64,000 bases of DNA from CAZLMG01 sp964560765. Its GTDB lineage: Bacteria > Bdellovibrionota_B > Oligoflexia > Oligoflexales > CAZLMG01. The notes under the pieces were generated by a model. The model saw only the letters and a program-made list of their open reading frames with translations. It had not been told where the DNA came from and made no database searches. The position numbers were made by a program, and so were the translations under genes. Of this stretch, positions 25,268-33,649 are shown piece after piece (positions within the stretch are counted from its first letter, which is position 1; each line of letters opens with the position of its first letter). The stretch is taken from contig CAZLMG010000011.1 of the NCBI GenBank assembly GCA_964560765.1, positions 1-64,000 of the forward strand. The letters run 5' to 3'.

Positions 25268-26628
25268 TGCAATCTAAGCGCGCGCTGGTTCTGCTTGGTG
25301 TGTTACTCGCGCTATCGGCAGTTGCGTATTGGGATGAATGGCAGACCAAGCGAGACGAGAGTGCGGAAAAACAAAAGAATCTGGCATTGAACATCGTTGA
25401 AACTGAAGTGGATGGCATTCGCTTTATTGATCGCGAGCTTTCTCTTGATGTGCACCTCAAGAAAGACGGCGATGGGTGGCAAATGACCCAACCGCGCGAA
25501 ACGCGGGCGGATGCCGCAACCATTGCCAATTTGCTAACGACATTGCGCGAATTTAAGTTTGAAAAAGTCGTATCCGAGTCGCGCGATAAGTGGCAGAGCT
25601 TCGGCTTAGCAGAGGCCGTTCGTACCATCGAAATTCAAGGAGGTGGAAAGACCCAGACCATTCATGTCGGATCGAAGGCACCTATCGGGTATAGCGTTTA
25701 CTTTCGGATCAATGACCTGGAAGAGTCGTATATCGGCAGTCAGTACCTGCTGACCGCCACCAGTAAGACAGTACGAGATTTTCGGAACAAAGAGATTGTT
25801 AAGATCAGCGCTGAGCAAGTTTCCAGCTTTACCTACATGCGTGACCGCGATTTGCTGGTGCAAGGATCCTGGAGTTCGGGGAAGTTCTCGACGGCGATTC
25901 CGACCTCTGTCGAGATTCAAGAGAGCGAAGTGCGAGCTGTATTAGACGAGTTGAGTCGAGCTAAAGCCCTGGATTTTGCCAGTGTGGTGGGCGCGAACGC
26001 CGTACAGGGATGGGCGGGAGATCATGCCTCTATCACGATTTCTTGGGAAGAAGGGGCTGCGAGCAAGTCGAGCGTTCGGTTGAAGAAAATTGGCGATGCC
26101 CCTTGGTTGCAGGTTGCTGATGGCGATGATCTCTATAAGGTTTCTGAGGAAGCTTGGGCTGCCCTTCGCCGAACGACCGATGATTTTCGAAGTCGAGCCC
26201 TGATGAAGATGGACACCGAGCAATTGGCTTCCGTAGAAGTCGATGGAACCGTTTATATGCGTCGAGCGGACGGAATGTTCTATGACAGTAAAGATGTGGC
26301 GGTAGATCGCATTAAGGACCTCGTTTTTGACATCGCCTATGCGAAGGCCGAGAAGTTCTTGGATGCGGCAGATAGCGTGCGTGAAGTGCAGAAGCAGGCG
26401 CCCCAGATCATCGTCAGGCTGGCTTTCAAGGATGGAGTGGCCATCGAGCCGATGAGTCTCCGTATGTTTGCCGACGCCAGCGACTCGAGTAAGTACTGGG
26501 TTGAGTCAAGTGGTCGTCGCGGCCTCATGCAGGTGCCAAAGGATGTGTTTGCGAATGCTGTACCTCGCGACCAGGGGAATCAGGGTGCTGCCGGTGGATT
26601 GACCGGAGATGAGGGCAGTAAAGGTTAG
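25264..26628 (+). CDS. DUF4340 domain protein linked to the GldA/F/G-like transporter
   Basis: A 454-residue protein with one N-terminal membrane helix (about 7-20) and a large extracytoplasmic part with the DUF4340 pattern: VDGIRFIDRE, WQMTQPRETRADAATIANLLTTL (two parts, about 75-97), FGLAE and IHVGSKAPIGYSVYFR. The start ATG 25264 has GGAGG 8 nt upstream and overlaps the GldG-like stop (ATGA); an adjacent ATG 25267 is the alternative. DUF4340 proteins commonly accompany GldG-like proteins, so it is probably a subunit or substrate-handling partner. It ends the operon, with a strong terminator directly after the stop. Confidence 0.82.
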   Translation: MMQSKRALVLLGVLLALSAVAYWDEWQTKRDESAEKQKNLALNIVETEVDGIRFIDRELSLDVHLKKDGDGWQMTQPRETRADAATIANLLTTLREFKFEKVVSESRDKWQSFGLAEAVRTIEIQGGGKTQTIHVGSKAPIGYSVYFRINDLEESYIGSQYLLTATSKTVRDFRNKEIVKISAEQVSSFTYMRDRDLLVQGSWSSGKFSTAIPTSVEIQESEVRAVLDELSRAKALDFASVVGANAVQGWAGDHASITISWEEGAASKSSVRLKKIGDAPWLQVADGDDLYKVSEEAWAALRRTTDDFRSRALMKMDTEQLASVEVDGTVYMRRADGMFYDSKDVAVDRIKDLVFDIAYAKAEKFLDAADSVREVQKQAPQIIVRLAFKDGVAIEPMSLRMFADASDSSKYWVESSGRRGLMQVPKDVFANAVPRDQGNQGAAGGLTGDEGSKG

Positions 26629-26631
26629 AGA

Positions 26632-26657
26632 GAGGAGCTCCTAAGCTCCTCGTTTTT
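26632..26657 (+). terminator. Rho-independent terminator of the ABC-2/DUF4340 operon
   Basis: A perfect 8-bp stem (GAGGAGCT at 26632-26639, AGCTCCTC at 26644-26651) with a 4-nt loop is followed by G and five T. It begins 4 nt after the DUF4340 stop codon. On the opposite strand there is no T-tract, so it serves the plus-strand operon rather than gpsA. Confidence 0.93.
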
Positions 26658-26665
26658 CGTTGCAA

Positions 26666-27709
26666 TCAGCTTGGCGAGTCAGGGAGCGTTATCTCCGCCT
26701 TTGCCTCTCTGGTGATGAGGTCGGTCACGGCCTGAACTATCGGCTTATTTTGATAAAGAACATTGTAGACTTGTGCGGTAATGGGGGCATCGATGCCTAA
26801 TTTTTGCGCAAGTTCAAATGCAGCTTTCGTCGTTGCAACGCCCTCGGCGACGGACCCCATCGTCGATATGACCTGATTCAACGGCTCGCCTTTGCCGAGT
26901 CGAAAGCCGACACTGAAATTTCGGCTCTTTTCAGACGTACAGGTCAAGAATAGGTCTCCAACTCCCCCTAAGCCCACAAAAGTAAGGGGATTCGCGCCAA
27001 GAGCCACTCCAAAACGGGTCATTTCTGCTAGTGCGCGCGTGATGAGTGCGGCGATGGAGTTTGCTTGAAAGCCAATGCCACGAGCTGCACCTGTCGCAAT
27101 CGCGAAAACGTTCTTCACGGCACCTGCCACTTCTAGGCCGATGGGATCACCGGAGGTGTAGACACGAAAATGTGCCGCATGCATGAGGGTCTGCACCCTT
27201 TGTACGGCAGTCGGGCCAATACCTGCGACGGAAACCGCAGTTGGCTGCCGGGTAACAATTTCGCTCGCAAAACTTGGCCCCGAGAGCACTGTAGTTTGCG
27301 CCTTGAACTGTTCGCCCAGCACCTCGAAAACAATATCGATGGGCAATGCAAGGGTCTTGTTCTCGATACCCTTTGCGGCGCAAACAATAATCTGGTCTGT
27401 CGAGGCGAATGGCTTCAGGAGTTGGAGCGCATCGCGCAGGCTTTGAGTGGGTATTGCGAGCAGGAGAAAACCCGCTGAATCGACCAATGCAGCATCAATT
27501 TTATCTGTGGCGCGAATGCGTTTGGATAGGGTAATGTTACTGAGATACTTGGGATTTCTGTGTTCTTTGGTGATGATGTCGGCCACCTCGCGGGAACGAG
27601 TCCAGATGGTGACGTCGTTGCCCTGTTCGGCCAAGTGCTGGGCTAAGCACGTTCCAAAGTTACCGGCACCAAGCACAAGAATGTGGTTATTTCGATTGGT
27701 TTCTGGCAC
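26666..27709 (-). CDS. gpsA: NAD(P)-dependent glycerol-3-phosphate dehydrogenase
   Basis: GpsA reduces dihydroxyacetone phosphate to sn-glycerol 3-phosphate for phospholipid synthesis. The protein has the N-terminal dinucleotide fold LGAGNFGTCLA, the TIWTR cofactor strand, the AAKGIE and LSGPSFA blocks, and the catalytic lysine in GAVKNVFAIATG. The frame is open to TTG 27733, but GTG 27709 has AAGGGG 8 nt upstream and gives 347 residues, closer to family size. It is divergent from nuoA, so both promoters must lie in or near the short spacer. The 3' end abuts the terminator of the convergent operon. Confidence 0.96.
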   Translation of the reverse strand: MPETNRNNHILVLGAGNFGTCLAQHLAEQGNDVTIWTRSREVADIITKEHRNPKYLSNITLSKRIRATDKIDAALVDSAGFLLLAIPTQSLRDALQLLKPFASTDQIIVCAAKGIENKTLALPIDIVFEVLGEQFKAQTTVLSGPSFASEIVTRQPTAVSVAGIGPTAVQRVQTLMHAAHFRVYTSGDPIGLEVAGAVKNVFAIATGAARGIGFQANSIAALITRALAEMTRFGVALGANPLTFVGLGGVGDLFLTCTSEKSRNFSVGFRLGKGEPLNQVISTMGSVAEGVATTKAAFELAQKLGIDAPITAQVYNVLYQNKPIVQAVTDLITREAKAEITLPDSPS

Positions 27710-27755
27710 GAATGATACCCCTTGCGAGTCCAAATCTTAGAGAGCGACCATCTCG

Positions 27756-28109
27756 ATGAATGCATATTTACCAGTTTTGATCATCCTCGTCTTTTCTATT
27801 GTCTTCGGCATGATCATCAGCGGCATTTCAATGCTGTTGGGGCCAAAGAGGTCTACCAAGATTAAGAGCGAGCCTTATGAATGTGGTACGCCGATGGTCA
27901 CAGACGCCAAGCAACGGATGAGCGTCAAATTTTTCCTAACGGCGATTCTTTTTATCTTGTTCGATATTGAAACGATCTTTCTTTATCTGTGGGCAAAGAC
28001 CTTTGGTGACCTGGGATGGTTTGGGGTTGCAGAGGTTGCAGTCTTTGTCGCGATTCTGCTTGTTGGCTATGTTTACGTTCTGAAAAGCGGAGCCCTGGAA
28101 TGGGAATAG
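27756..28109 (+). CDS. nuoA: NADH-quinone oxidoreductase subunit A (NuoA)
   Basis: Small membrane subunit of complex I, 117 residues, three membrane helices (about 5-30, 65-85, 90-110). The conserved loop KSEPYECG between helices 1 and 2 and the FDIETIFLYLWA segment are diagnostic. It is the first gene of a seven-gene set that includes only membrane-arm subunits; nuoB, which normally follows nuoA, is replaced by nuoH, which overlaps it by 10 nt. Confidence 0.97.
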   Translation: MNAYLPVLIILVFSIVFGMIISGISMLLGPKRSTKIKSEPYECGTPMVTDAKQRMSVKFFLTAILFILFDIETIFLYLWAKTFGDLGWFGVAEVAVFVAILLVGYVYVLKSGALEWE

Positions 28110-29182
28110 ATGTCAGTCAGGTTGATTCGTTGTGGGTGCAGCTCTTCGCCTTCGCGGTTAAATTTGCGGTGATCTTAGTGGTCTGCCTGCATGTTGCGCC
28201 GATAATGGTCTGGCTGGAGCGACGCGCGCCAGCGCTCATGCAAAGACGCAAGGGACCGAACCGCGTGGGTCTGTTTCGCTGGCGCCTCTTCGGCCTGTTT
28301 CAACCGCTTGCCGACGTCATCAAACTGGTCTTCAAGGAAGAGGTTGTACCCGAGGGGTCCCATAAGATCTTTTATCACCTGGCGCCGGTATTCTCGTTAT
28401 TCCCTGCGCTGCTCATCGCTTGTGCGATCCCTTATGGACCGACCTTTACCTGGGATGGCCATCAGATTGCCTTGAGCATCATTAGTGTCGACGTAGGTTT
28501 TCTGTTTATTTTCGCCATATCGAGCATTGGGGTCTATGGTGTCGCGATTGCTGGATGGGCCTGTAACAACAAGTACTCCCTTCTTGGTTCACTGCGCGCA
28601 GCTGCGCAAATGGTTAGTTATGAGATTCCTTTGGGTTTGGCCCTCATCCCAATTGTTGTGATCTACGGCACACTGGATTTGAACGAAATTGTGATCAAGC
28701 AAGAGAGCGTCTGGGGTGTGTTCTTGGCGCCAGTTTCCTTCGTTATTTTTCTAATTTGTATGTTCGCGGAAACGAATCGCGCTCCTTTCGACTTGGCCGA
28801 GGGAGAAAGCGAATTGGTTGCCGGGTTTCACACTGAATACAACTCCTTTAAATTCTCCCAGTTCTTCCTGGCTGAATATACTGCGATGTTTGTGTTGTCT
28901 TGTTTGGCATCGACTGTATTTTTCGGAGGCTGGAGAGCACCCTTTCTAAGTCAGGAGTTGCTTTTGTCAATCCTTGGCAGCGAGTTTCTAGTGGCTCTAT
29001 TTGGCTTCGTGGTTTTGCTGATGAAAGCGGCTTTCTTTATGTGGATATACGTCTGGGCACGCTGGACGCTGCCTCGATTCCGCTACGATCAGCTGATGGG
29101 CGTCGGCTGGAAATTCATGATGCCGGTGGCGCTGGTTAATGTTGTGGTATATGCCGCGGTTGTGGCAGCACTTCGATTCTAA
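28100..29182 (+). CDS. nuoH: NADH-quinone oxidoreductase subunit H (NuoH)
   Basis: Membrane subunit at the junction with the peripheral arm, forming much of the quinone chamber. The 360 residues include WLERRAPALMQRRKGPNRVG (about 40-60), the FQPLADVIKLVFKEE loop, SLLGSLRAAAQMVSYEI and the acidic ETNRAPFDLAEGESELVAGF loop (part), all typical of NuoH. ATG 28100 is chosen because GGAG lies 7 nt upstream; it overlaps nuoA by 10 nt in a different frame, indicating translational coupling. Confidence 0.97.
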   Translation: MGIDVSQVDSLWVQLFAFAVKFAVILVVCLHVAPIMVWLERRAPALMQRRKGPNRVGLFRWRLFGLFQPLADVIKLVFKEEVVPEGSHKIFYHLAPVFSLFPALLIACAIPYGPTFTWDGHQIALSIISVDVGFLFIFAISSIGVYGVAIAGWACNNKYSLLGSLRAAAQMVSYEIPLGLALIPIVVIYGTLDLNEIVIKQESVWGVFLAPVSFVIFLICMFAETNRAPFDLAEGESELVAGFHTEYNSFKFSQFFLAEYTAMFVLSCLASTVFFGGWRAPFLSQELLLSILGSEFLVALFGFVVLLMKAAFFMWIYVWARWTLPRFRYDQLMGVGWKFMMPVALVNVVVYAAVVAALRF

Positions 29183-29230
29183 GTTAATGTAAGGCGGCGG
29201 AAAGCTGGCTGAGGCTGTTGGAGTGGCGTG

Positions 29231-29770
29231 ATGGCAGAGCAAATAGTTTTCTACGTAATTGCGGCGCTAACTTGCGTGACCTCTCTCATGGTTGTCACGC
29301 GCAAGAGCCCAATCTCATCGGCGGTCTTTCTTGTTGCGACATTATTTTTAGTCGCCGCCTGTTTTGCCCTGATGGGGGCCGACTTTTTGGCGGCTATTCA
29401 AGTGTTGGTATATGCGGGTGCCATCATGGTTTTGTTCCTCTTCGTCATCATGCTACTGAACGTGGAGACGAAGGAGCTCAAAGAGCCCGCCCTGCCTTTT
29501 TTGGATAAATTTGTGCTCGCCTTGACAGTTCTTGGCTTCATGGCGATTGGTCTTTACCTTTTTGCTCGTCCCCCCGCAGCTCCCCAAGGGAATTTGACAG
29601 CAGAAGCGATTGCGCAAGCGGGGGGCAATACGCATATGGTCGGCATGAAGTTGTTTTCTACCTATCTTTGGCCATTTGAATTGGCCTCTTTTCTGATTCT
29701 GCTAGCGATCGTCGCCAGTGTCTTGATCGCAAAGAAACGTGCAGCCGATAAACCCGATGGATCGCGCTGA
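29231..29770 (+). CDS. nuoJ: NADH-quinone oxidoreductase subunit J (NuoJ)
   Basis: Membrane-arm subunit of 179 residues with five hydrophobic helices. The pattern RKSPISSAVFLVATLF and ALMGADFLAAIQVLVYAGAIMVLFLFVIMLL (read in parts, about 25-80) is characteristic, including the YAGAI segment on helix 3 involved in the coupling transition. The start ATG 29231 has GGAG 7 nt upstream. nuoK follows after 11 nt. Confidence 0.96.
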   Translation: MAEQIVFYVIAALTCVTSLMVVTRKSPISSAVFLVATLFLVAACFALMGADFLAAIQVLVYAGAIMVLFLFVIMLLNVETKELKEPALPFLDKFVLALTVLGFMAIGLYLFARPPAAPQGNLTAEAIAQAGGNTHMVGMKLFSTYLWPFELASFLILLAIVASVLIAKKRAADKPDGSR

Positions 29771-29781
29771 GGAGGTTCCAG

Positions 29782-30084
29782 TTGGTACCTGTTGAACAGT
29801 TCATCTTTCTTGCAACGTTCATGTTTCTGTGCGGGGCCATTGGCGTGCTTTTCCGCAGAAACCTGCTCATGACCCTCCTGTCGCTAGAACTTATGTTAAA
29901 TGCGGTGAATATCGTCTTTGTTGCGGCATCACGCGAAGTACAAGGGCTTGATGGTCAAGTGATGGTGTTTTTTGTCATGACGGTGGCCGCTTGTGAGGCG
30001 GCTGTTGGTCTGGCAATGGTGATCGCATTTTTCCGTAAGTACGGCACGATTCGAACTGACTTTTTGCGCGCCCTGCGTGGCTAG
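29782..30084 (+). CDS. nuoK: NADH-quinone oxidoreductase subunit K (NuoK)
   Basis: Membrane-arm subunit of 100 residues with three helices. The conserved glutamates of the proton path are visible in LLSLELMLNAVNI (about Glu36) and in VAACEAAVGLAMVIAFFR (about Glu72). The start is TTG 29782 with GAGGAGG close upstream; no ATG or GTG fits the Shine-Dalgarno better. The spacing to nuoL is short, and the Shine-Dalgarno of nuoL lies after the nuoK stop. Confidence 0.96.
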   Translation: MVPVEQFIFLATFMFLCGAIGVLFRRNLLMTLLSLELMLNAVNIVFVAASREVQGLDGQVMVFFVMTVAACEAAVGLAMVIAFFRKYGTIRTDFLRALRG

Positions 30085-30105
30085 TTTTTGATGCGAGGAC
30101 TTCCT

Positions 30106-32031
30106 ATGTGGTTTTACTTAATATTGTTCGCCCCCTTGTTGGGCGCCGCACTGAACGGCCTAGTTCTGCGCAACGCCGACAAGCGGGTTTCGCATGTTCT
30201 AGGTTCAGGCGTTATGGGGCTTGCGTTTATCGGGGCTGTCTTGAGCTTTACCAGCTTCATGAGTGCAGGCGGTGAAACGCGCGTCATTCATGCATTCGAC
30301 TGGATCGCGGCAGGTGGCTTTGAGGCCCCCATGCGTTTTATTTATGATCGCCTTTCTGGCTTTATGAGCCTGATAGTCACAGGCATCGGCTTTCTCATTC
30401 ATGTGTATGCTGGCGGTTACATGCACGAAGAGGAGAAGACGAGTCGCTTTTTTGCCTACTTAAATCTCTTTGTGTTCATGATGCTGTTGCTCGTTTTTGG
30501 CGACAACATGCTTGTCATGTTCATCGGCTGGGAGGGCGTTGGCCTTTGCAGTTATCTCCTGATCGGTTACTGGTTTTCGGAAGATGCCAACGCGGCTGCT
30601 GGAATGAAGGCATTTATCGTCAACAGAATCGGCGACCTTGGTTTTCTGATCGGTGTGTTCCTGACTTTCAAAACCTTTGGCACGGTGTCTTTTTCGGAGT
30701 TGAAGGACATTATCATGGGCGCGGAGGCGCTTGAGCCAGCCGTCCTTAGCGCGATCACAGTCATAACCATCGCCCTCTTTGTCGGGGTTTGTGGTAAATC
30801 GGCACAGATCCCGCTCTATGTTTGGCTACCAGATGCGATGGCCGGACCAACGCCAGTTTCCGCACTCATTCACGCCGCGACCATGGTGACCGCAGGTGTC
30901 TATCTCATGACGCGCACTAATTTCCTTTATTTCCTATCTCCGGTCGCGACAACGGTCGTCGCAGTTGTGGGGGCACTCACGGCGTTCTTTGCAGCGACTA
31001 TGGCCATCACGCAAACGGATATTAAGAAAGTCTTGGCCTATTCGACCGTCTCTCAACTGGGCTTCATGGTACTTGCTTGCGGCGCCGGTGCATTTGGGGC
31101 TGGGGTATTCCACCTGTTTACACATGCCTGTTTTAAAGCACTTCTATTCTTGGGTGCCGGTAGCGTCATTGTTGCCATGCACCACAAACAGGATATGCGG
31201 GAAATGGGGGGGCTGAAGTCCTACATGCCCATGACCCATGTGGCTTTTTTGGCGGGAGTGTTGGCCATCATCGGAACCCCTGGTTTGTCTGGATTCTTTT
31301 CCAAGGATGAGATCCTGTGGTTTGCGTATCTTAAGAGTCCAGTTCTTTGGGGTATTGGCGTCATTTCAGCGGCACTTACCGCGTTCTACATGGTCAGGTT
31401 GTACTGCCTAACGTTTCTTGGACAGAATAGGGCTGACCATCATACGCAGGAGCACATTCATGAAACCCCCGCATACATGTGGGGAGTCCTTGGTGTTTTG
31501 GGGGCGCTGAGTGTAAGTGTCGGTTGGCTCGGAATCCCGGCCGTATTGGGTGGCAGCAACTTGCTGCATCATTTTTTCGAACCTATCATTCAAATTCCGC
31601 CTCTTGCCGCTGCAAACTGGGCGGCGTTGACCAGCGAGCACTCTCACAGCCTTGAGTTAGCGTTAATGAGTACATCAACGGTGATCGCGCTTTCAGCGGC
31701 GGGGGTTTCCTATTTTATGTACCGCAATGGCCCATCCGCAACAGCGGCAGCTTGGGCCGATCGCTTTCCTGGTGCGTACCGGCTGCTAAATCATAAGTAT
31801 TTTGTGGACGAGTGGTATGAAGCGAATGTCGTAGTTAGATTACGAGAGATGTCTATGTTCCTGTACCGGATTGTGGACGTGAAAATCGTTGACGGCATCG
31901 TCAATGCCGCCGCCCAGATCTGGTCACTTATGGCGGGGCTACTGAGCTTCCGCATGACTGGAAGTTTGCACCGACATGGCATGGCCATCATCATCGGACT
32001 TGTTTGTTTAGTGGGTGCGATACTCTTTTGA
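30106..32031 (+). CDS. nuoL: NADH-quinone oxidoreductase subunit L (NuoL)
   Basis: Largest antiporter-like proton-pumping subunit, 641 residues, about 16 membrane helices. Key blocks include MLVMFIGWEGVGLCSYLLIGYW (two parts, near 125-150, with the conserved Glu), LPDAMAGPTPVSALIHAATMVTAGVYL (parts), VLAYSTVSQLGFMV and FSKDEIL. The C-terminal amphipathic region that runs along the membrane arm is present in the last 120 residues. ATG 30106 has GAGGA 6-7 nt upstream; TTG 30088 and ATG 30091 are less likely. Confidence 0.97.
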   Translation: MWFYLILFAPLLGAALNGLVLRNADKRVSHVLGSGVMGLAFIGAVLSFTSFMSAGGETRVIHAFDWIAAGGFEAPMRFIYDRLSGFMSLIVTGIGFLIHVYAGGYMHEEEKTSRFFAYLNLFVFMMLLLVFGDNMLVMFIGWEGVGLCSYLLIGYWFSEDANAAAGMKAFIVNRIGDLGFLIGVFLTFKTFGTVSFSELKDIIMGAEALEPAVLSAITVITIALFVGVCGKSAQIPLYVWLPDAMAGPTPVSALIHAATMVTAGVYLMTRTNFLYFLSPVATTVVAVVGALTAFFAATMAITQTDIKKVLAYSTVSQLGFMVLACGAGAFGAGVFHLFTHACFKALLFLGAGSVIVAMHHKQDMREMGGLKSYMPMTHVAFLAGVLAIIGTPGLSGFFSKDEILWFAYLKSPVLWGIGVISAALTAFYMVRLYCLTFLGQNRADHHTQEHIHETPAYMWGVLGVLGALSVSVGWLGIPAVLGGSNLLHHFFEPIIQIPPLAAANWAALTSEHSHSLELALMSTSTVIALSAAGVSYFMYRNGPSATAAAWADRFPGAYRLLNHKYFVDEWYEANVVVRLREMSMFLYRIVDVKIVDGIVNAAAQIWSLMAGLLSFRMTGSLHRHGMAIIIGLVCLVGAILF

Positions 32032-32047
32032 TCGAGGTGAATACTTC

Positions 32048-33619
32048 ATGCAGCTGATTATGGACCACCTGTTGTCGATACTCATTTTTCTGCCGCTGGC
32101 GGCGGCCTTGATCACGGCGGCTTTACCTTCGCTGGCTATGGCGCGTACATTTTCAATGGGCGCAAGCCTGGTGCTTTTTATTTTATCACTCGTCATGTGG
32201 GCGAAGTACGAGCCAACGGCGCCAAGCTTTTTGGGATTTGTTGAGAATTATGAGTGGTTGCCAGCTTTTGGCATCCGCTATGTGGTTGGGGTCGATGGGC
32301 TAAGTCTTTTGCTCGTGGTTCTAACTACATTTTTAACTCCGCTCGTTTTGCTAAGTCTCTGGCACGGCGATGAGCCTGGTCAGAAACCGTTCTTGGCGCT
32401 GATTCTGGCCTTGGAAAGCGGCATGTTGGGCGCACTGCTGGCGTTAGATATGGTTTTCTTCTACGTCTTCTGGGAAGCGATGCTCATTCCCATGTACTTC
32501 ATCATCGGCATCTGGGGTGGTAGCCGCAGAGTCTATGCCACGACTAAGTTTGTGTTGTATACGGTGATCGGCTCCCTGTTGATGCTGGTGGCTGCGATTG
32601 CGCTTTACTGGATGTTTGTGGATCAGTTTGGTCGACCTTCGACCGTACTTGCAGATTTGTTGAACCTCAATCTCGAACCATCCAAGCAATACTGGCTTTT
32701 TGCAGCTTTCGCTTTGGCTTTCGCGATCAAGGTACCAATGTGGCCGTTTCATACTTGGCTGCCAGATGCGCATGTAGAGGCGCCGACCACAGGCTCGGTC
32801 ATTTTGGCTGGGATCTTGCTGAAGATGGGAACCTACGGTTTTCTGCGCTTTGCCATCCCTTTGTTTCCTGATGCCGCCATTGCCTTTGCTCCAGCGATCA
32901 TTGGGCTCGGAGTTGTGGGTATTGTTTATGGCGCACTTACGGCGTGGATGCAGACGGACGCAAAAAAGCTTGTGGCCTATTCGTCGGTGTCTCACCTGGG
33001 ATTTGTTGTTGTTGGTTCTTTAGCAGTTATTGGGGGCGCTGCCTTGTCGGCTGAGGCGCTGACAGGTGCAGTCTATCAGATGATCAATCATGGCATTAGC
33101 ACGGGAGCGCTGTTCTTTTTGGTCGGCGTCATTTATGAAAGACGTCATACCCGGCAGCTGGAGGATTACGGTGGACTCGCTAGCGTCATGCCTTGGTTTT
33201 CCGTATTGCTCATCATTGCAACTCTGAGTTCGGTTGGCCTGCCAGGTACAGGGGGCTTTGTCGGCGAGTTTTTGATTTTGCTCGGCCTCTTTCAGGCGCA
33301 GCCGTTCGCAGCAGTTCTTGCCAGCCTTGGTGTGCTCCTCGGCGCGATTTACATGCTCACCTTGTGTAAGGCTCTGCTTTTTGGTCCCATCAAACACGAA
33401 GAGAATCGAACTCTTGCTGATATCAATTTGCGTGAGGCTGGTTACTTAGTGCCGCTGGCTATCTTGGCGATTGTTATGGGCGTCTTTCCCGGCGTCTTTC
33501 TCGAAAAGGTCAAACCATCGGTTGAATTTTTAGCAAGAGATTTCAAGCAATATCGGCTGGTGGTGATTGAGTCGCCCAATGTTGCAGGGCAGTCGCCAGC
33601 GCAAATCGCAAAAGAATAG
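32048..33619 (+). CDS. nuoM: NADH-quinone oxidoreductase subunit M (NuoM)
   Basis: Antiporter-like proton-pumping subunit, 523 residues. It has VGVDGLSLLLVVLTTFLTPL, FYVFWEAMLIPMYFIIGIWGG (part; conserved Glu of helix 5), FHTWLPDAHVEAPTTGSVILAGILLKMGTYGFLR (in parts) and KKLVAYSSVSHLGFV, the standard NuoM order. ATG 32048 has GAGGTG 8 nt upstream and lies 16 nt after the nuoL stop; the frame is open to 32015 inside nuoL. Confidence 0.97.
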   Translation: MQLIMDHLLSILIFLPLAAALITAALPSLAMARTFSMGASLVLFILSLVMWAKYEPTAPSFLGFVENYEWLPAFGIRYVVGVDGLSLLLVVLTTFLTPLVLLSLWHGDEPGQKPFLALILALESGMLGALLALDMVFFYVFWEAMLIPMYFIIGIWGGSRRVYATTKFVLYTVIGSLLMLVAAIALYWMFVDQFGRPSTVLADLLNLNLEPSKQYWLFAAFALAFAIKVPMWPFHTWLPDAHVEAPTTGSVILAGILLKMGTYGFLRFAIPLFPDAAIAFAPAIIGLGVVGIVYGALTAWMQTDAKKLVAYSSVSHLGFVVVGSLAVIGGAALSAEALTGAVYQMINHGISTGALFFLVGVIYERRHTRQLEDYGGLASVMPWFSVLLIIATLSSVGLPGTGGFVGEFLILLGLFQAQPFAAVLASLGVLLGAIYMLTLCKALLFGPIKHEENRTLADINLREAGYLVPLAILAIVMGVFPGVFLEKVKPSVEFLARDFKQYRLVVIESPNVAGQSPAQIAKE

Positions 33620-33649
33620 AAGAATCAAACGTACTCGGGAGTATTGGCG

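Noticed and set aside
28016..28099. N-terminal extension of NuoH to 28016
   Set aside because: It overlaps nuoA coding sequence out of frame and gives an atypical Cys-rich start; ATG 28100 has a proper Shine-Dalgarno and family-like N-terminus.
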